Source: Flavihumibacter cheonanensis
GTDB taxonomy: Bacteria > Bacteroidota > Bacteroidia > Chitinophagales > Chitinophagaceae
Assembly: GCF_022352215.1 (NCBI RefSeq)
Contig: NZ_JAKRWF010000001.1
Coordinates: 558,001 to 622,000 of the forward strand
Direction of reading: 5' to 3'
Length of the DNA: 64,000 nucleotides
Positions 16,921 to 25,287 of the stretch are shown here, in pieces. The notes beneath the pieces were generated by a model. That model had not been told where the DNA came from. It did not search any database and saw only the letters and a list, made by a program, of their open reading frames with translations. The stretch's first letter is position 1. Each line of letters opens with the position of its first letter. A program made the translations under genes and the position numbers.

Positions 16921-16957
16921 AATTGGGGGCACTGGGAACAGTGGCTCCAATTTTTTT
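16921..16957 (+). terminator. Rho-independent terminator after the Gfo/Idh gene
   Basis: Arms AATTGGGGGCACTG and CAGTGGCTCCAATT pair over 14 positions (one G-T wobble, one mismatch) with a GGAA loop. A T-run follows to 16957. It starts 20 nt after the stop codon. Confidence 0.8.
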
Positions 16958-17037
16958 AAGCAATCTTCCCGGCTCTATGAAGCGCCAACCAGGAATTGTA
17001 TTCAATTAGCTTAGGATTCGCTTTGCGAGGGCTTTTC

Positions 17038-17108
17038 AGTTTCAGTTTCCCGCCTGCCGTTTCCAGTTTCCTGTCTCCATTCTTCCCTTCCTCCCTCTTC
17101 CATGCCCC
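17038..17108. repeat. Pyrimidine-rich 7-mer-like element at the rfaE2 3' end
   Basis: C/T-rich sequence containing CGTTTCC, AGTTTCC, TGTCTCC, ATTCTTC and CTCTTCCAT, with a rough 7-base period. It is similar in order and sequence to 1022-1079 and ends at the TGA stop of the minus-strand adenylyltransferase gene. I see no gene in 16958-17108. Confidence 0.65.
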
Positions 17109-17603
17109 TCATTTCTGACTTATTCTCCGTACAATACTAGTAGTGGAATAACCTTCTACAATCGGGTTAATGATCACCTGCCCTCCGTTTTCAATTACTT
17201 CGCGGTGGCCTACGACTTGTTCTACGCGGTAATCACCGCCTTTTACAAGAACATCCGGCATAATGGAAAGGATCAATTCGTAGGGAGTATCTTCCTCAAA
17301 TACCACCACCGCATCTACCATGACCATTGAAGCAATTAGCAAGGCCCTGGATTCCTGGTCGTTGATTGGGCGCTCAGGACCTTTATTCAGGCGTTTGACG
17401 GAAGCATCGCTGTTGATACCAACAATCAGGATATCAGCTTCCTGTGCGGCTTGCGTGAGTGAATATATATGACCATGATGCACGATGTCGAATACGCCAT
17501 TGGTAAAAGCAATGCGTTTTCCAAGAAATTTCCAAACAGCTACCTGGCGGATCAGGGCATCGCGACCGTACACTTTCTGGTGAATGATACTGGCATTTCG
17601 CAT
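17109..17603 (-). CDS. rfaE2: D-glycero-beta-D-manno-heptose 1-phosphate adenylyltransferase
   Basis: Makes ADP-heptose from heptose-1-phosphate and ATP for lipopolysaccharide core synthesis. It is the free-standing cytidylyltransferase-like half of HldE, without the N-terminal kinase half. The nucleotide-binding motif is TNGVFDIVHHGHIYSL (HxGH), then VGINSDASVKRLNKG and the C-terminal GYSTTSIVRRI, which matches the ISTTxxI motif. Length 164 is normal for this half. It is the last gene of the run panC, panD, flippase, rfaE2, with a 7-nt gap to the flippase gene. The heptose kinase must lie elsewhere. Confidence 0.9.
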   Translation of the reverse strand: MRNASIIHQKVYGRDALIRQVAVWKFLGKRIAFTNGVFDIVHHGHIYSLTQAAQEADILIVGINSDASVKRLNKGPERPINDQESRALLIASMVMVDAVVVFEEDTPYELILSIMPDVLVKGGDYRVEQVVGHREVIENGGQVIINPIVEGYSTTSIVRRISQK

Positions 17604-17610
17604 ATAGGTC

Positions 17611-18618
17611 TTATTTAGGTGTTTTTTTTCGATTGAGCACGGGAAGCAACATCAATGATACGGCACCTGCTACCAGCACCAGAACAAATTGTGCCAGCCA
17701 GAGAATATAGCCGAAGGCATTGCCGATCCCTTCACTTAATCCATATAAAGACATGGTTTCCTGTACCAAAATCGGATAAGCGCCCATGCCACCGGGAGTA
17801 ACTATCATGCCTACGCTTCCTAAAGATAAAACAGAAAATGAGGGTAACCATCCATATGGCTGAGTGGCGGTCATGGCATAGAACCCGATCCGGATACTGG
17901 CCAGGTAGAGAAACCAGATCAGAAAAGAATGAAATAAAAACCAGCCTTTGTGCTTGAGGTAACGAATGCTATTGATGCCCTGCCAGATTCCGCCAACCAC
18001 CGCTTTGATTTTTTTTACAAAACCGCTATCCGCATAGCGGCGCAGCAACCACCAAACAAGGAGTAATAGAATAAAAACAATACCAAGCCCGATATACAGC
18101 CCCTTATTGCCAGCCTTTTCTGCACTGCCATAAAGCAATTGGTTCAACAGGTCGCCTGCATATTTTCCAATAACTGAAATCTGCGAAAAAAATGTAATGG
18201 CAAAAACCAGGATCAGGCAGAGCAGGTCGAAAGCGCGTTCCGCTACAATGGTGCCAATCAGTTTATCAGCAGGCACCTTTTCATACCGGCTTAAGATGGT
18301 ACATTTCAGTACTTCTCCTAATCTGGGTACCCCCTGGTTGGCAAAATACCCGATGAGAACTGCCAGGTAGGTATTGATCAGCGATGGCTTGTAGCCCATT
18401 GGTTCCATCAAAATCTTCCAGCGGATAGCCCTACTGAGATGGCTGACCAGTAAGGCAATGGCAACAGGAACCAATAACCAGTAATTGGTTTCGCGCATGG
18501 CGGTTTTCATTTCCTCCCAATGAGCGTCGGAAATTTTACTGAGGCTCCACCATACTAAAAAGATCGCCAGCCCCAGGAAAAAAGCATATTGAAGCAGGCT
18601 GTTGATCTTCTTTTGCAT
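17611..18618 (-). CDS. Flippase-like membrane protein (lysylphosphatidylglycerol synthase TM region family)
   Basis: A polytopic protein of 335 residues with about eight hydrophobic helices. LSRAIRWKILMEPMG and GVPRLGEVLKCTILSRYE near the N-terminus are the family signature, and a GGMGAYPILVQET segment with conserved Gly lies near the C-terminus. Members resemble the membrane half of MprF without the synthase domain. The function is unproven, possibly lipid or glycolipid translocation. The location between panD and the heptose adenylyltransferase could link it to envelope biogenesis, but this is inference. It starts 11 nt downstream of panD. Confidence 0.85.
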   Translation of the reverse strand: MQKKINSLLQYAFFLGLAIFLVWWSLSKISDAHWEEMKTAMRETNYWLLVPVAIALLVSHLSRAIRWKILMEPMGYKPSLINTYLAVLIGYFANQGVPRLGEVLKCTILSRYEKVPADKLIGTIVAERAFDLLCLILVFAITFFSQISVIGKYAGDLLNQLLYGSAEKAGNKGLYIGLGIVFILLLLVWWLLRRYADSGFVKKIKAVVGGIWQGINSIRYLKHKGWFLFHSFLIWFLYLASIRIGFYAMTATQPYGWLPSFSVLSLGSVGMIVTPGGMGAYPILVQETMSLYGLSEGIGNAFGYILWLAQFVLVLVAGAVSLMLLPVLNRKKTPK

Positions 18619-18629
18619 AGGACCGTTAT

Positions 18630-18974
18630 TTATAACAAATTACCTTCTTTCGGGAAAATTACCCAGGGTTTGAATGTCTTTGCTTCTTCAAATGGCATCC
18701 TTGCATAGGAGATGATGATCACCACATCGCCAACGGCCCCCTGGCGCGCAGCTGGACCATTCAGGCAGCATACACCCGATCCTCGTTTGCCTTTGATCAG
18801 ATAGGTTTCAATGCGGGAGCCTGTATTCACATTAACTACCTGGATCTTTTCATGCTCAATCATATTGGCAGCATCCATCAGGTCTTCATCCAGTGTAAGA
18901 CTTCCAACATAGTGGAGATTGGCTTCTGTTATGGTAAGACGGTGTACTTTGGATTTAAGTATCTCGATGTCCAT
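18630..18974 (-). CDS. panD: Aspartate 1-decarboxylase proenzyme
   Basis: Decarboxylates L-aspartate to beta-alanine for pantothenate and CoA. The pyruvoyl cofactor arises by self-cleavage at Gly24-Ser25 in LHYVGSLT, which is intact. Other family signatures are [22 protein letters not shown] and [10 protein letters not shown]. The 114-residue length is normal. It lies 48 nt after panC and 11 nt before the flippase gene on the same strand. Because PanC joins beta-alanine to pantoate, the two genes encode consecutive steps. panB is not in the window. Confidence 0.95.
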   Translation of the reverse strand: MDIEILKSKVHRLTITEANLHYVGSLTLDEDLMDAANMIEHEKIQVVNVNTGSRIETYLIKGKRGSGVCCLNGPAARQGAVGDVVIIISYARMPFEEAKTFKPWVIFPKEGNLL

Positions 18975-19022
18975 TTGTTCAGTTTTAAAACGGTAAAACG
19001 CTTCGCAAGGTAGGATTTTTGT

Positions 19023-19877
19023 TTACTTCCCGCTGTGGATTAACATATTGTCTATAAGTCGCACTTCTCCCAGGTACGCGGCTGCCAAAGTAACCACTGG
19101 TTGTTGGCCATCCCAACGGTCCAATAATTCAAGGTTGTCAGCATTTGCCAGTGCTACATAATCTACCTTAAAACCTGCGTTCTCCAGTTTTTGTTCGGCT
19201 GTTTGTAACAATGAACTTGTTAATCCAGGTTGAAGGTTTTTGCTGATTTCTTTCAACACCTGTGAAATCGTAACGGCCTGTGCCCGTTGAATAGGGGAGA
19301 GCCTGGTATTTCGACTGCTCATAGCGAGGCCATCTGTTTCACGCAGGGTGGGGCAGGTATGCAAATGGGTGGGAATACGGGTAAGTTCCAGCAAACGCTT
19401 TACCACCATACATTGCTGGTAATCTTTTTGTCCCATGTAAAGAATATCAGCTTTCACTATTTCAAGCAGGCGATGCATAACCTGGCAAACTCCCTGGAAA
19501 TGTCCGGGACGGTATTTGCCTTCCAAAATGGTTTCCAGAAACCCGATCGCATAACTCGGAAGATTACTAGTTCCGTTCGGGTAAATTTCTGAAACGTATG
19601 GTAAAAAAAGAAGATTGGTGTTACTTTGAATCAAGAGTTCAATATCCTTTTCCAGTGTGATCGGGTATTTTTCAAAATCCGACGGATCATTGAATTGAGT
19701 GGGGTTAACAAAAATGCTGCAAATAACCGTGTCATTCTCCTCTCGCGCAGCTTCTAGCAAGGACAAATGGCCCTGGTGAAGTGCTCCCATAGTAGGTACA
19801 AATCCAATACTGCGGCCCTCTTGCCGGAACTTATCCAGTACCTGCTGAAGGGGCTCCACCTGCTTAAAAAGGATCAT
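19023..19877 (-). CDS. panC: Pantothenate synthetase
   Basis: Joins pantoate and beta-alanine with ATP to make pantothenate. Visible motifs: FVPTMGALHQGHLSLL (HxGH nucleotide site, about residue 35), FVNPTQFNDPSDFEKYP, GQKDYQQ and AMSSRNTRLS, the KMSKS-like motif. The 284-residue length is normal. It is the first gene of the minus-strand operon panC-panD-flippase-rfaE2 and is divergent from the GT5 gene with an 88-nt gap that holds the rightward promoter. Confidence 0.95.
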   Translation of the reverse strand: MILFKQVEPLQQVLDKFRQEGRSIGFVPTMGALHQGHLSLLEAAREENDTVICSIFVNPTQFNDPSDFEKYPITLEKDIELLIQSNTNLLFLPYVSEIYPNGTSNLPSYAIGFLETILEGKYRPGHFQGVCQVMHRLLEIVKADILYMGQKDYQQCMVVKRLLELTRIPTHLHTCPTLRETDGLAMSSRNTRLSPIQRAQAVTISQVLKEISKNLQPGLTSSLLQTAEQKLENAGFKVDYVALANADNLELLDRWDGQQPVVTLAAAYLGEVRLIDNMLIHSGK

Positions 19878-19880
19878 GTG

Positions 19881-19913
19881 TTGCGGGTTTTAGCCGGAAA
19901 AATACTACCTTTG
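19881..19913 (+). promoter_or_regulatory. Candidate promoter of the GT5 half-protein gene
   Basis: TACCTTTG at 19906-19913 is a perfect -7 box; TTG at 19881-19883 is 22 nt upstream. The start codon at 19966 leaves a leader of about 45 nt. Confidence 0.5.
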
Positions 19914-19965
19914 CACACTATTTGAACGAAAAAACAGAAGGTTTTCACCAATAGTAACCGATCAA

Positions 19966-20778
19966 ATGTCAACAAAGAAAAGAATTTTATTCATTGCTAA
20001 CGAGATGTCGCCGTACCTGGAACTGACAGAATTTTCTGAAATGGTGAACAGGCTGGCAATCAAATCGAACGACAATGGCTTTGAGGTGCGTTGCATTATG
20101 CCAAGGTTTGGAACCATCAATGAGCGTCGCCATCGTTTGCACGAAGTAGTTCGTCTTTCGGGAATTAATGTATCGGTTGATAACGATGATTTTCCCCTTC
20201 AGATTAAAGTAGCTTCTTTACCCAATGCCCGTTTGCAGGTTTATTTCCTGGACAATGAGGACTTATTTAAGCGAAAATTTGTTTTCCACGACGAAAAGGA
20301 AGAATGGTTTGAAGACAATAGCCTGCGAACCATCTTTTTCTGTAAAGGAGCATTGGAAACAGTAAAAAAATTCGGATGGCCTCCTGATATTATTCATTGT
20401 AGTGGCTGGATGAGTGGATTGATACCCCTGTATCTGAAAACTGCCTATAAAAAAGAGCCGGTATTCAGTCATAGTAAAACGGTATTTACCATTGGACAGA
20501 ATACGTTCAAGGAAAAACTGGGATCGGATTTTATGAAGCAGGCTATCATTCATACCAACATAAAGGAAAAAGACCTGGAACCTTTCAAGGAAGGAACCAA
20601 TCTTGCCATGTTTAAAGGCGGAGCTACTTATTCAGATGCCATCACATTTGGTGCTGAGAAAGTAGATAAAAAGCTGGCGGAAGAATTCGCTAAAGCAAAA
20701 GGCAAGAAAATTCTGGCATACAATGCGGAGTCTGATTTAACAGACTATTTACAACTGTATACCGACCTTGCTAAATAG
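19966..20778 (+). CDS. Glycogen/starch synthase N-terminal (GT5) half-protein
   Basis: The protein has only the first Rossmann half of a GT5 starch/glycogen synthase: RILFIANEMSPYLELTEFSEMVNRLA, then VRCIMPRFGTINERRHRLH, DIIHCSGWMSGLIPLYLKT and the FTIGQNTFKEKLG segment. It is 270 residues, while full GT5 enzymes are about 480, and the C-terminal nucleotide-sugar half is absent. Such half-proteins are common in Bacteroidota, so this is a real family and not a fragment; catalytic ability is uncertain. The usual K-x-G-G-L motif near the start is not seen. It is followed 44 nt later by the DUF4270 gene. Confidence 0.85.
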   Translation: MSTKKRILFIANEMSPYLELTEFSEMVNRLAIKSNDNGFEVRCIMPRFGTINERRHRLHEVVRLSGINVSVDNDDFPLQIKVASLPNARLQVYFLDNEDLFKRKFVFHDEKEEWFEDNSLRTIFFCKGALETVKKFGWPPDIIHCSGWMSGLIPLYLKTAYKKEPVFSHSKTVFTIGQNTFKEKLGSDFMKQAIIHTNIKEKDLEPFKEGTNLAMFKGGATYSDAITFGAEKVDKKLAEEFAKAKGKKILAYNAESDLTDYLQLYTDLAK

Positions 20779-20822
20779 TCATTGCTGAATCTAACTTTTT
20801 AAGATTAATAACCGGATCGTTT

Positions 20823-22250
20823 GTGAAGAAACTTCTGTTGAGCCTTTCCTCTGTAATCGCTCTCGTATTACTGATTGAGTCCTGTACCAAAATCCGGACA
20901 ACCGAGCTCGGCGGTGGATTAATACCCGCTGTTGATAACGTAACGGTTTTTGATACTACGCTGGAGGTCATCACTTCGGTTTATGGTCTTCCTGACAGTA
21001 CCCGCCAGACCCGTGATGCAGATCATCTATTTGGAATTCTGGAAGATCCCTTTTTTGGGACTACCACAGGAGAAATGTATGTTCAGTTGCATCCCAACCT
21101 GTTTGGAACCTATCCATTCGGCAGTTCACGCGATAGTCTGATTGGGCTGGATTCTGTGGTTTTATCACTTCGCTATAAATCCATTTATGGCGATACGAAT
21201 TCCGTGCAGGGGTTCAAAATCTATGAAATTGATCAGTCTGCCCCTTTTCGTGATTCCTCCACCGGGTACCTGATAAGTCATCCATCTTTTGCAGTTTCCA
21301 ACCTGATAGGTGAGAAAAGCAATGTTTCCTATCTGACATTGAATGATAGTTTGCAGTACATCCGCGCAAAGGATACAGTAAAAACAGCCAATGAATTACG
21401 CATTGTATTACCGAATGAATTCGGGATGCGCCTGATGAATTTTGATACTACTATTTACAAGACAGACTCGGCTTTCAATACTAATTTCAAAGGGTTGGCA
21501 ATTCTACCGGATGATGCATCTGCACTTAAAAAAGCGATTGCGTATTTTAACCTGGCGGATCAAGCCGGTACTCGTTTAAGCTTTCACTATCGTACTACCC
21601 GAAATGGTAAACCGGACACTACTGTAACTGATTTTGTCTTGCGAACCAATTACCGTGCAACTGCAAATATTGTGAGGAAAGATCCATCAGGTACGCCATT
21701 TGAAAACCAGTTGGCAAATGGAGGTGAAAATCAATCCGAGGTGTTTATTCAAAGCACACCTGGTTCTTACAGCCTGATTAAAATACCTGGCTTACAGGAA
21801 TTGAATAACCGTTTATTGTATAAGGCCGTTTTGATTGCTGAACAATTAGAGGGTTATGATGATGCCATGTTCCCTACACCCGGGCTCCTGTTCCTCGATG
21901 CAGTCGACAGTGCCAACTCAAGGTTTATTACAGTCCCTAATTCATGGGTCTTCCTTCAGAATAATAGTCCGCTTTTTTATGATCCAGGAACTTTTGGAGG
22001 TTTTCTGAACAACAAACGATTTGAATTCGATCTTACCTCTTATGTTCAGGGAATTGTAACAAGGAAGGAAAAATCGTTTGCTCTTCGCTTGTATGCGCCA
22101 TTTACAACCAGGCCGGTAGTTACTTCCATTGGTACCAATCAGATTCCGCTTACGATCAGTAACAGGTTAGGTTCCGGCAGGACGGTGATTGGCGGTGGTG
22201 CGCATCCTACACAAAAAATGCGTCTCTACCTCGTTTATTCAAGGTTATAA
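20823..22250 (+). CDS. DUF4270 family lipoprotein
   Basis: A 475-residue lipoprotein with GTG start and lipobox LLIESC (Cys21). The body is typical DUF4270: CTKIRTTELGGGLIPAVDNVTVFDT, HLFGILEDPFFGTTTGEMYVQL, a long beta-rich middle and the final KMRLYLVYSRL. The function is unknown; the family is widespread in Bacteroidota and often sits near the GT5 half-protein, as here. Alternative ATG starts would cut the signal sequence, so GTG 20823 is kept. It is 48 nt upstream of metK. Confidence 0.85.
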   Translation: MKKLLLSLSSVIALVLLIESCTKIRTTELGGGLIPAVDNVTVFDTTLEVITSVYGLPDSTRQTRDADHLFGILEDPFFGTTTGEMYVQLHPNLFGTYPFGSSRDSLIGLDSVVLSLRYKSIYGDTNSVQGFKIYEIDQSAPFRDSSTGYLISHPSFAVSNLIGEKSNVSYLTLNDSLQYIRAKDTVKTANELRIVLPNEFGMRLMNFDTTIYKTDSAFNTNFKGLAILPDDASALKKAIAYFNLADQAGTRLSFHYRTTRNGKPDTTVTDFVLRTNYRATANIVRKDPSGTPFENQLANGGENQSEVFIQSTPGSYSLIKIPGLQELNNRLLYKAVLIAEQLEGYDDAMFPTPGLLFLDAVDSANSRFITVPNSWVFLQNNSPLFYDPGTFGGFLNNKRFEFDLTSYVQGIVTRKEKSFALRLYAPFTTRPVVTSIGTNQIPLTISNRLGSGRTVIGGGAHPTQKMRLYLVYSRL

Positions 22251-22262
22251 GCAATAGACAAT

Positions 22263-22270
22263 TATATTTG
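22263..22270 (+). promoter_or_regulatory. -7 box upstream of metK
   Basis: TATATTTG fits TAnnTTTG. No clear -33 element is seen. The intergenic gap of 48 nt is too short for a SAM riboswitch plus promoter. Confidence 0.4.
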
Positions 22271-22298
22271 CTCCGAATTTTTTAAACTATCTTATTAC

Positions 22299-23552
22299 AT
22301 GCCGTATTTATTTACTTCCGAGAGTGTATCAGAAGGACATCCGGATAAAGTGGCTGACCAGATTTCAGATGCATTGATAGATAATTTTCTCGCATTTGAT
22401 CCTCAATCCAAAGTTGCCTGTGAAACGCTGGTAACCACCGGACAGGTGGTTTTGGCAGGTGAGGTGAAAAGTAAAGCCTACCTGGATGTACAGGAAATTG
22501 CCCGCGGAGTAATTAAAAAAATTGGCTATACCAAGAGTGAGTACATGTTTGAGGCCAACTCCTGCGGTGTATTATCAGCAATTCATGAACAATCACCTGA
22601 TATCAATCAGGGTGTAGATAAAAAGAAGAAAGAAGAGCAGGGGGCTGGCGACCAGGGAATGATGTTTGGTTATGCAACCAACGAAACAGAGGATTACATG
22701 CCGCTGGCCCTGGACATTGCACATAAAATTCTGCAGGAACTGGCTGCTTTACGCCGCGAGAATAAACAGATCAAATACCTGCGGCCCGATGCAAAGAGCC
22801 AGGTAACACTTGAATATGATGATAACAATAAGCCGATCCGTATCGATGCCATTGTTATCTCTACTCAGCACGATGATTTTGATTCGGAAACCAAAATGCT
22901 GGCAAAAATCAAGCAGGACATGATCGAGATCCTGATCCCAAGAATCAAATCAAAGTATAAAAAATACGCCAAACTGTTCAACGATAAAATCAAGTACCAC
23001 ATCAATCCAACCGGAAAATTTGTGATTGGTGGTCCGCATGGTGATACTGGTTTAACCGGCCGGAAGATCATCGTAGATACCTATGGTGGTAAAGGGGCAC
23101 ACGGTGGTGGAGCCTTCAGTGGAAAAGATCCTTCCAAAGTAGACCGTTCTGCTGCCTATGCAACCCGTCATATTGCTAAGAACCTGGTGGCAGCAGGATT
23201 GTGTGATGAAGTACTGGTGCAGGTTTCCTATGCGATTGGCGTAGCCCAGCCAATGGGACTTTATATCAACACCTATGGCACTGCCAAAGTGGAACTGACG
23301 GATGGTGAAATTGCGAAGAAGGTATCAGAGCTGTTTGACATGCGTCCTTTCTTCATTGAGAAAAGATTGAAACTACGTTCTCCGATATATAGTGAAACAG
23401 CAGCATATGGACATATGGGTCGTAAGCCTGAGATCGTGGAGAAAAGCTTTAAATCCCCGGATGGTAAAGTTGTAAAGAAAAAAGTGGAACTCTTTACCTG
23501 GGAAAAACTGGATTATGTATCCAAAGTGAAAAAAGCCTTTGGACTTAAATAA
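22299..23552 (+). CDS. metK: S-adenosylmethionine synthetase
   Basis: Forms SAM from methionine and ATP. Motifs: [21 protein letters not shown] at the N-terminus, the [12 protein letters not shown] hexapeptide region (about residue 115), [21 protein letters not shown] (about 245) and [20 protein letters not shown]. The 417-residue length includes a lysine-rich insert and tail typical for Bacteroidota. It has its own -7 box and terminates at a hairpin nine bases after the stop. It supplies methyl donor and radical-SAM cofactor, including for the rlmB and radical SAM genes in the window. Confidence 0.97.
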   Translation: MPYLFTSESVSEGHPDKVADQISDALIDNFLAFDPQSKVACETLVTTGQVVLAGEVKSKAYLDVQEIARGVIKKIGYTKSEYMFEANSCGVLSAIHEQSPDINQGVDKKKKEEQGAGDQGMMFGYATNETEDYMPLALDIAHKILQELAALRRENKQIKYLRPDAKSQVTLEYDDNNKPIRIDAIVISTQHDDFDSETKMLAKIKQDMIEILIPRIKSKYKKYAKLFNDKIKYHINPTGKFVIGGPHGDTGLTGRKIIVDTYGGKGAHGGGAFSGKDPSKVDRSAAYATRHIAKNLVAAGLCDEVLVQVSYAIGVAQPMGLYINTYGTAKVELTDGEIAKKVSELFDMRPFFIEKRLKLRSPIYSETAAYGHMGRKPEIVEKSFKSPDGKVVKKKVELFTWEKLDYVSKVKKAFGLK

Positions 23553-23560
23553 AACTGCAA

Positions 23561-23580
23561 GCCACCTCCGGGTGGCTTTT
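23561..23580 (+). terminator. Rho-independent terminator after metK
   Basis: GCCACC and GGTGGC pair around a TCCG loop (UNCG type), then a short T-run. It lies 8 nt after the stop codon. Confidence 0.85.
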
Positions 23581-23596
23581 TAATTAACTTTACCGG

Positions 23597-24376
23597 ATGA
23601 AATCATTTCGTTCCCAGCCTCAACAGAATCGTCCTAAAAAATCATCCCTTATCATAGGCCGTGTAAAATTGATTGCTGCCATGAAAGAAGGTCGTCAATT
23701 GGAACGGATTTACCTGATGAATACGGCCCATGGTCCTGAGATTGAGGAAATCAAAAAATTGGCAACCAACCTGCAGGTTCCTATCAACAAAGTGCCGGTT
23801 GAAAAGCTGAACGGTTTTAATATTACGGATCATGAAGGGGCTGTTGGATTGATTGCCAAGATTCAGTACCAGGACCTCCAGAACACCATCAGTTTTATAG
23901 TTGAGAAAGGTGAAACGCCCCTCCTGTTAATACTGGATGGCATTACAGACATCCGGAATATAGGGGCGATAGCGCGTACCGCCTATTGCTGCGGCGTGCA
24001 GGCGATCATTATACCTGATAAAGGGGTGGGAGCGCTGAATGATGATGCTATTCAGACATCTGCAGGTGCTTTGGAAAAAATCACGGTTTGCCGGGTGAAC
24101 AGTCTGATGAAGGCAGTAGACACACTGCACCTTAATGGAATTGCAGTATTCGCCAGTGAAATGACTGCGGAAAAACTGGTATACGATTGTGATTTTGCAG
24201 CGCCGGCGGCTATCATCATGGGCAGTGAAGACAAAGGAATTTTTCCGGCATTAATGAAGATTTCTGATACTCCGTTTCGCATACCCATGGCGGGTGGCTT
24301 TGAGTCTTTGAATGTGTCAGTTGCGACTGGCATGATCCTTTATGAAGCCATGCGACAGCGATCCGGCAAAAATTGA
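23597..24376 (+). CDS. rlmB: SPOUT rRNA 2'-O-methyltransferase, RlmB/TrmH family
   Basis: SAM-dependent 2'-O-methylation of 23S rRNA, probably Gly2251-type position in the E. coli numbering of RlmB. The N-terminal substrate-binding part starts SLIIGRVKLIAAMKEG; the SPOUT motifs are LILDGITDIRNIGAIARTAYC (motif 1), IIMGSEDKGIF (motif 2) and SLNVSVATGMILYEA (motif 3, with the knot). 259 residues is normal. ATG 23597 follows the metK terminator by 16 nt. The HMG-CoA lyase gene begins 35 nt after its stop. The exact rRNA target is inferred from family only. Confidence 0.88.
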   Translation: MKSFRSQPQQNRPKKSSLIIGRVKLIAAMKEGRQLERIYLMNTAHGPEIEEIKKLATNLQVPINKVPVEKLNGFNITDHEGAVGLIAKIQYQDLQNTISFIVEKGETPLLLILDGITDIRNIGAIARTAYCCGVQAIIIPDKGVGALNDDAIQTSAGALEKITVCRVNSLMKAVDTLHLNGIAVFASEMTAEKLVYDCDFAAPAAIIMGSEDKGIFPALMKISDTPFRIPMAGGFESLNVSVATGMILYEAMRQRSGKN

Positions 24377-24411
24377 GGAAAAAGAACGAATTTAACGTAC
24401 CAAACTTGTCT

Positions 24412-25287
24412 ATGTCTAACAACCAGACTTTGCAGCTAATAGAATGTCCGAGGGATGCCATGCAGGGATGGCCGCAAATGATTCCTGCTTTCCAGAAAGT
24501 GGCTTACCTGAATGCCCTGTTACATGTAGGATTTCATACTATTGATTTCGGAAGTTTTGTATCACCTAAAGCCATACCACAGATGGCAGATACGCGGGAA
24601 GTACTGGAAGCGCTGGACCTGAGCGCCTCCCGATCCGGACTGCTGGCAATAGTTGCCAATACCCGCGGAGCACAGGATGCAGCTACATATGATACTATTC
24701 AGTCGATAGGATTTCCCTTTTCTGTATCTGAAACCTTTCAGCGCCGCAATACCAACAGTACGATTGAACATTCCTTTGGAACCGTAAGTGAAATACAGGA
24801 AATCTGTATGAAAAAAGGAAAGGACCTGGTAATTTATTTGTCGATGGGATTTGGTAATCCGTACGGCGACCCCTGGTCGGAGGAATTGGTACTAAGGTGG
24901 GCCGAAAAGATTGCAGCGGTAGGTGTTCGAACCATTTCACTGGCTGATACAGTCGGACTGGCGGAGCCTGACCAGATCAAACAATTAACCGGCGCATTGA
25001 TTGCTTCATTGCCTGAAGTGCGGATTGGCGTACACCTGCATGCTAAGCAAGAAAACCGTCTCGCGAAACTGGAAGCTGCTTTCAATGCGGGTTGCCGTCG
25101 ATTTGACGGAGCACTCAAAGGAATCGGGGGCTGTCCCATGGCGGGCGATAAACTAATCGGCAATATGGATACCGAGTTTATCATTCAGTTCCTTGAGGCC
25201 CAGGGCATCGAAACCGGCATTCACAAAGGTGCTTTGCAGAAAGCCAACCTGCTTTCCAAAGAAGTTTTTTCTCCCGTGATTTTATGA
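24412..25287 (+). CDS. Hydroxymethylglutaryl-CoA lyase
   Basis: Splits HMG-CoA to acetyl-CoA and acetoacetate, a step of leucine catabolism. The N-terminal LIECPRDAMQGWPQMIP is the TIM-barrel start of the HMGL-like family, HLHAKQENRLAKLEAAFNAG carries the metal histidines, and IGGCPMAGDKLIGNMDTE contains the active-site cysteine loop. Length 291 is normal. ATG 24412 is preferred over a TTG at 24373 that adds 13 non-conserved residues. The stop overlaps the GSCFA start in an ATGA arrangement. No other leucine-degradation gene is near. Confidence 0.9.
   Translation: MSNNQTLQLIECPRDAMQGWPQMIPAFQKVAYLNALLHVGFHTIDFGSFVSPKAIPQMADTREVLEALDLSASRSGLLAIVANTRGAQDAATYDTIQSIGFPFSVSETFQRRNTNSTIEHSFGTVSEIQEICMKKGKDLVIYLSMGFGNPYGDPWSEELVLRWAEKIAAVGVRTISLADTVGLAEPDQIKQLTGALIASLPEVRIGVHLHAKQENRLAKLEAAFNAGCRRFDGALKGIGGCPMAGDKLIGNMDTEFIIQFLEAQGIETGIHKGALQKANLLSKEVFSPVIL

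Noticed and set aside
22251-22298. SAM riboswitch upstream of metK
   Set aside because: The gap is 48 nt and contains a -7 box, too short for a riboswitch with expression platform.
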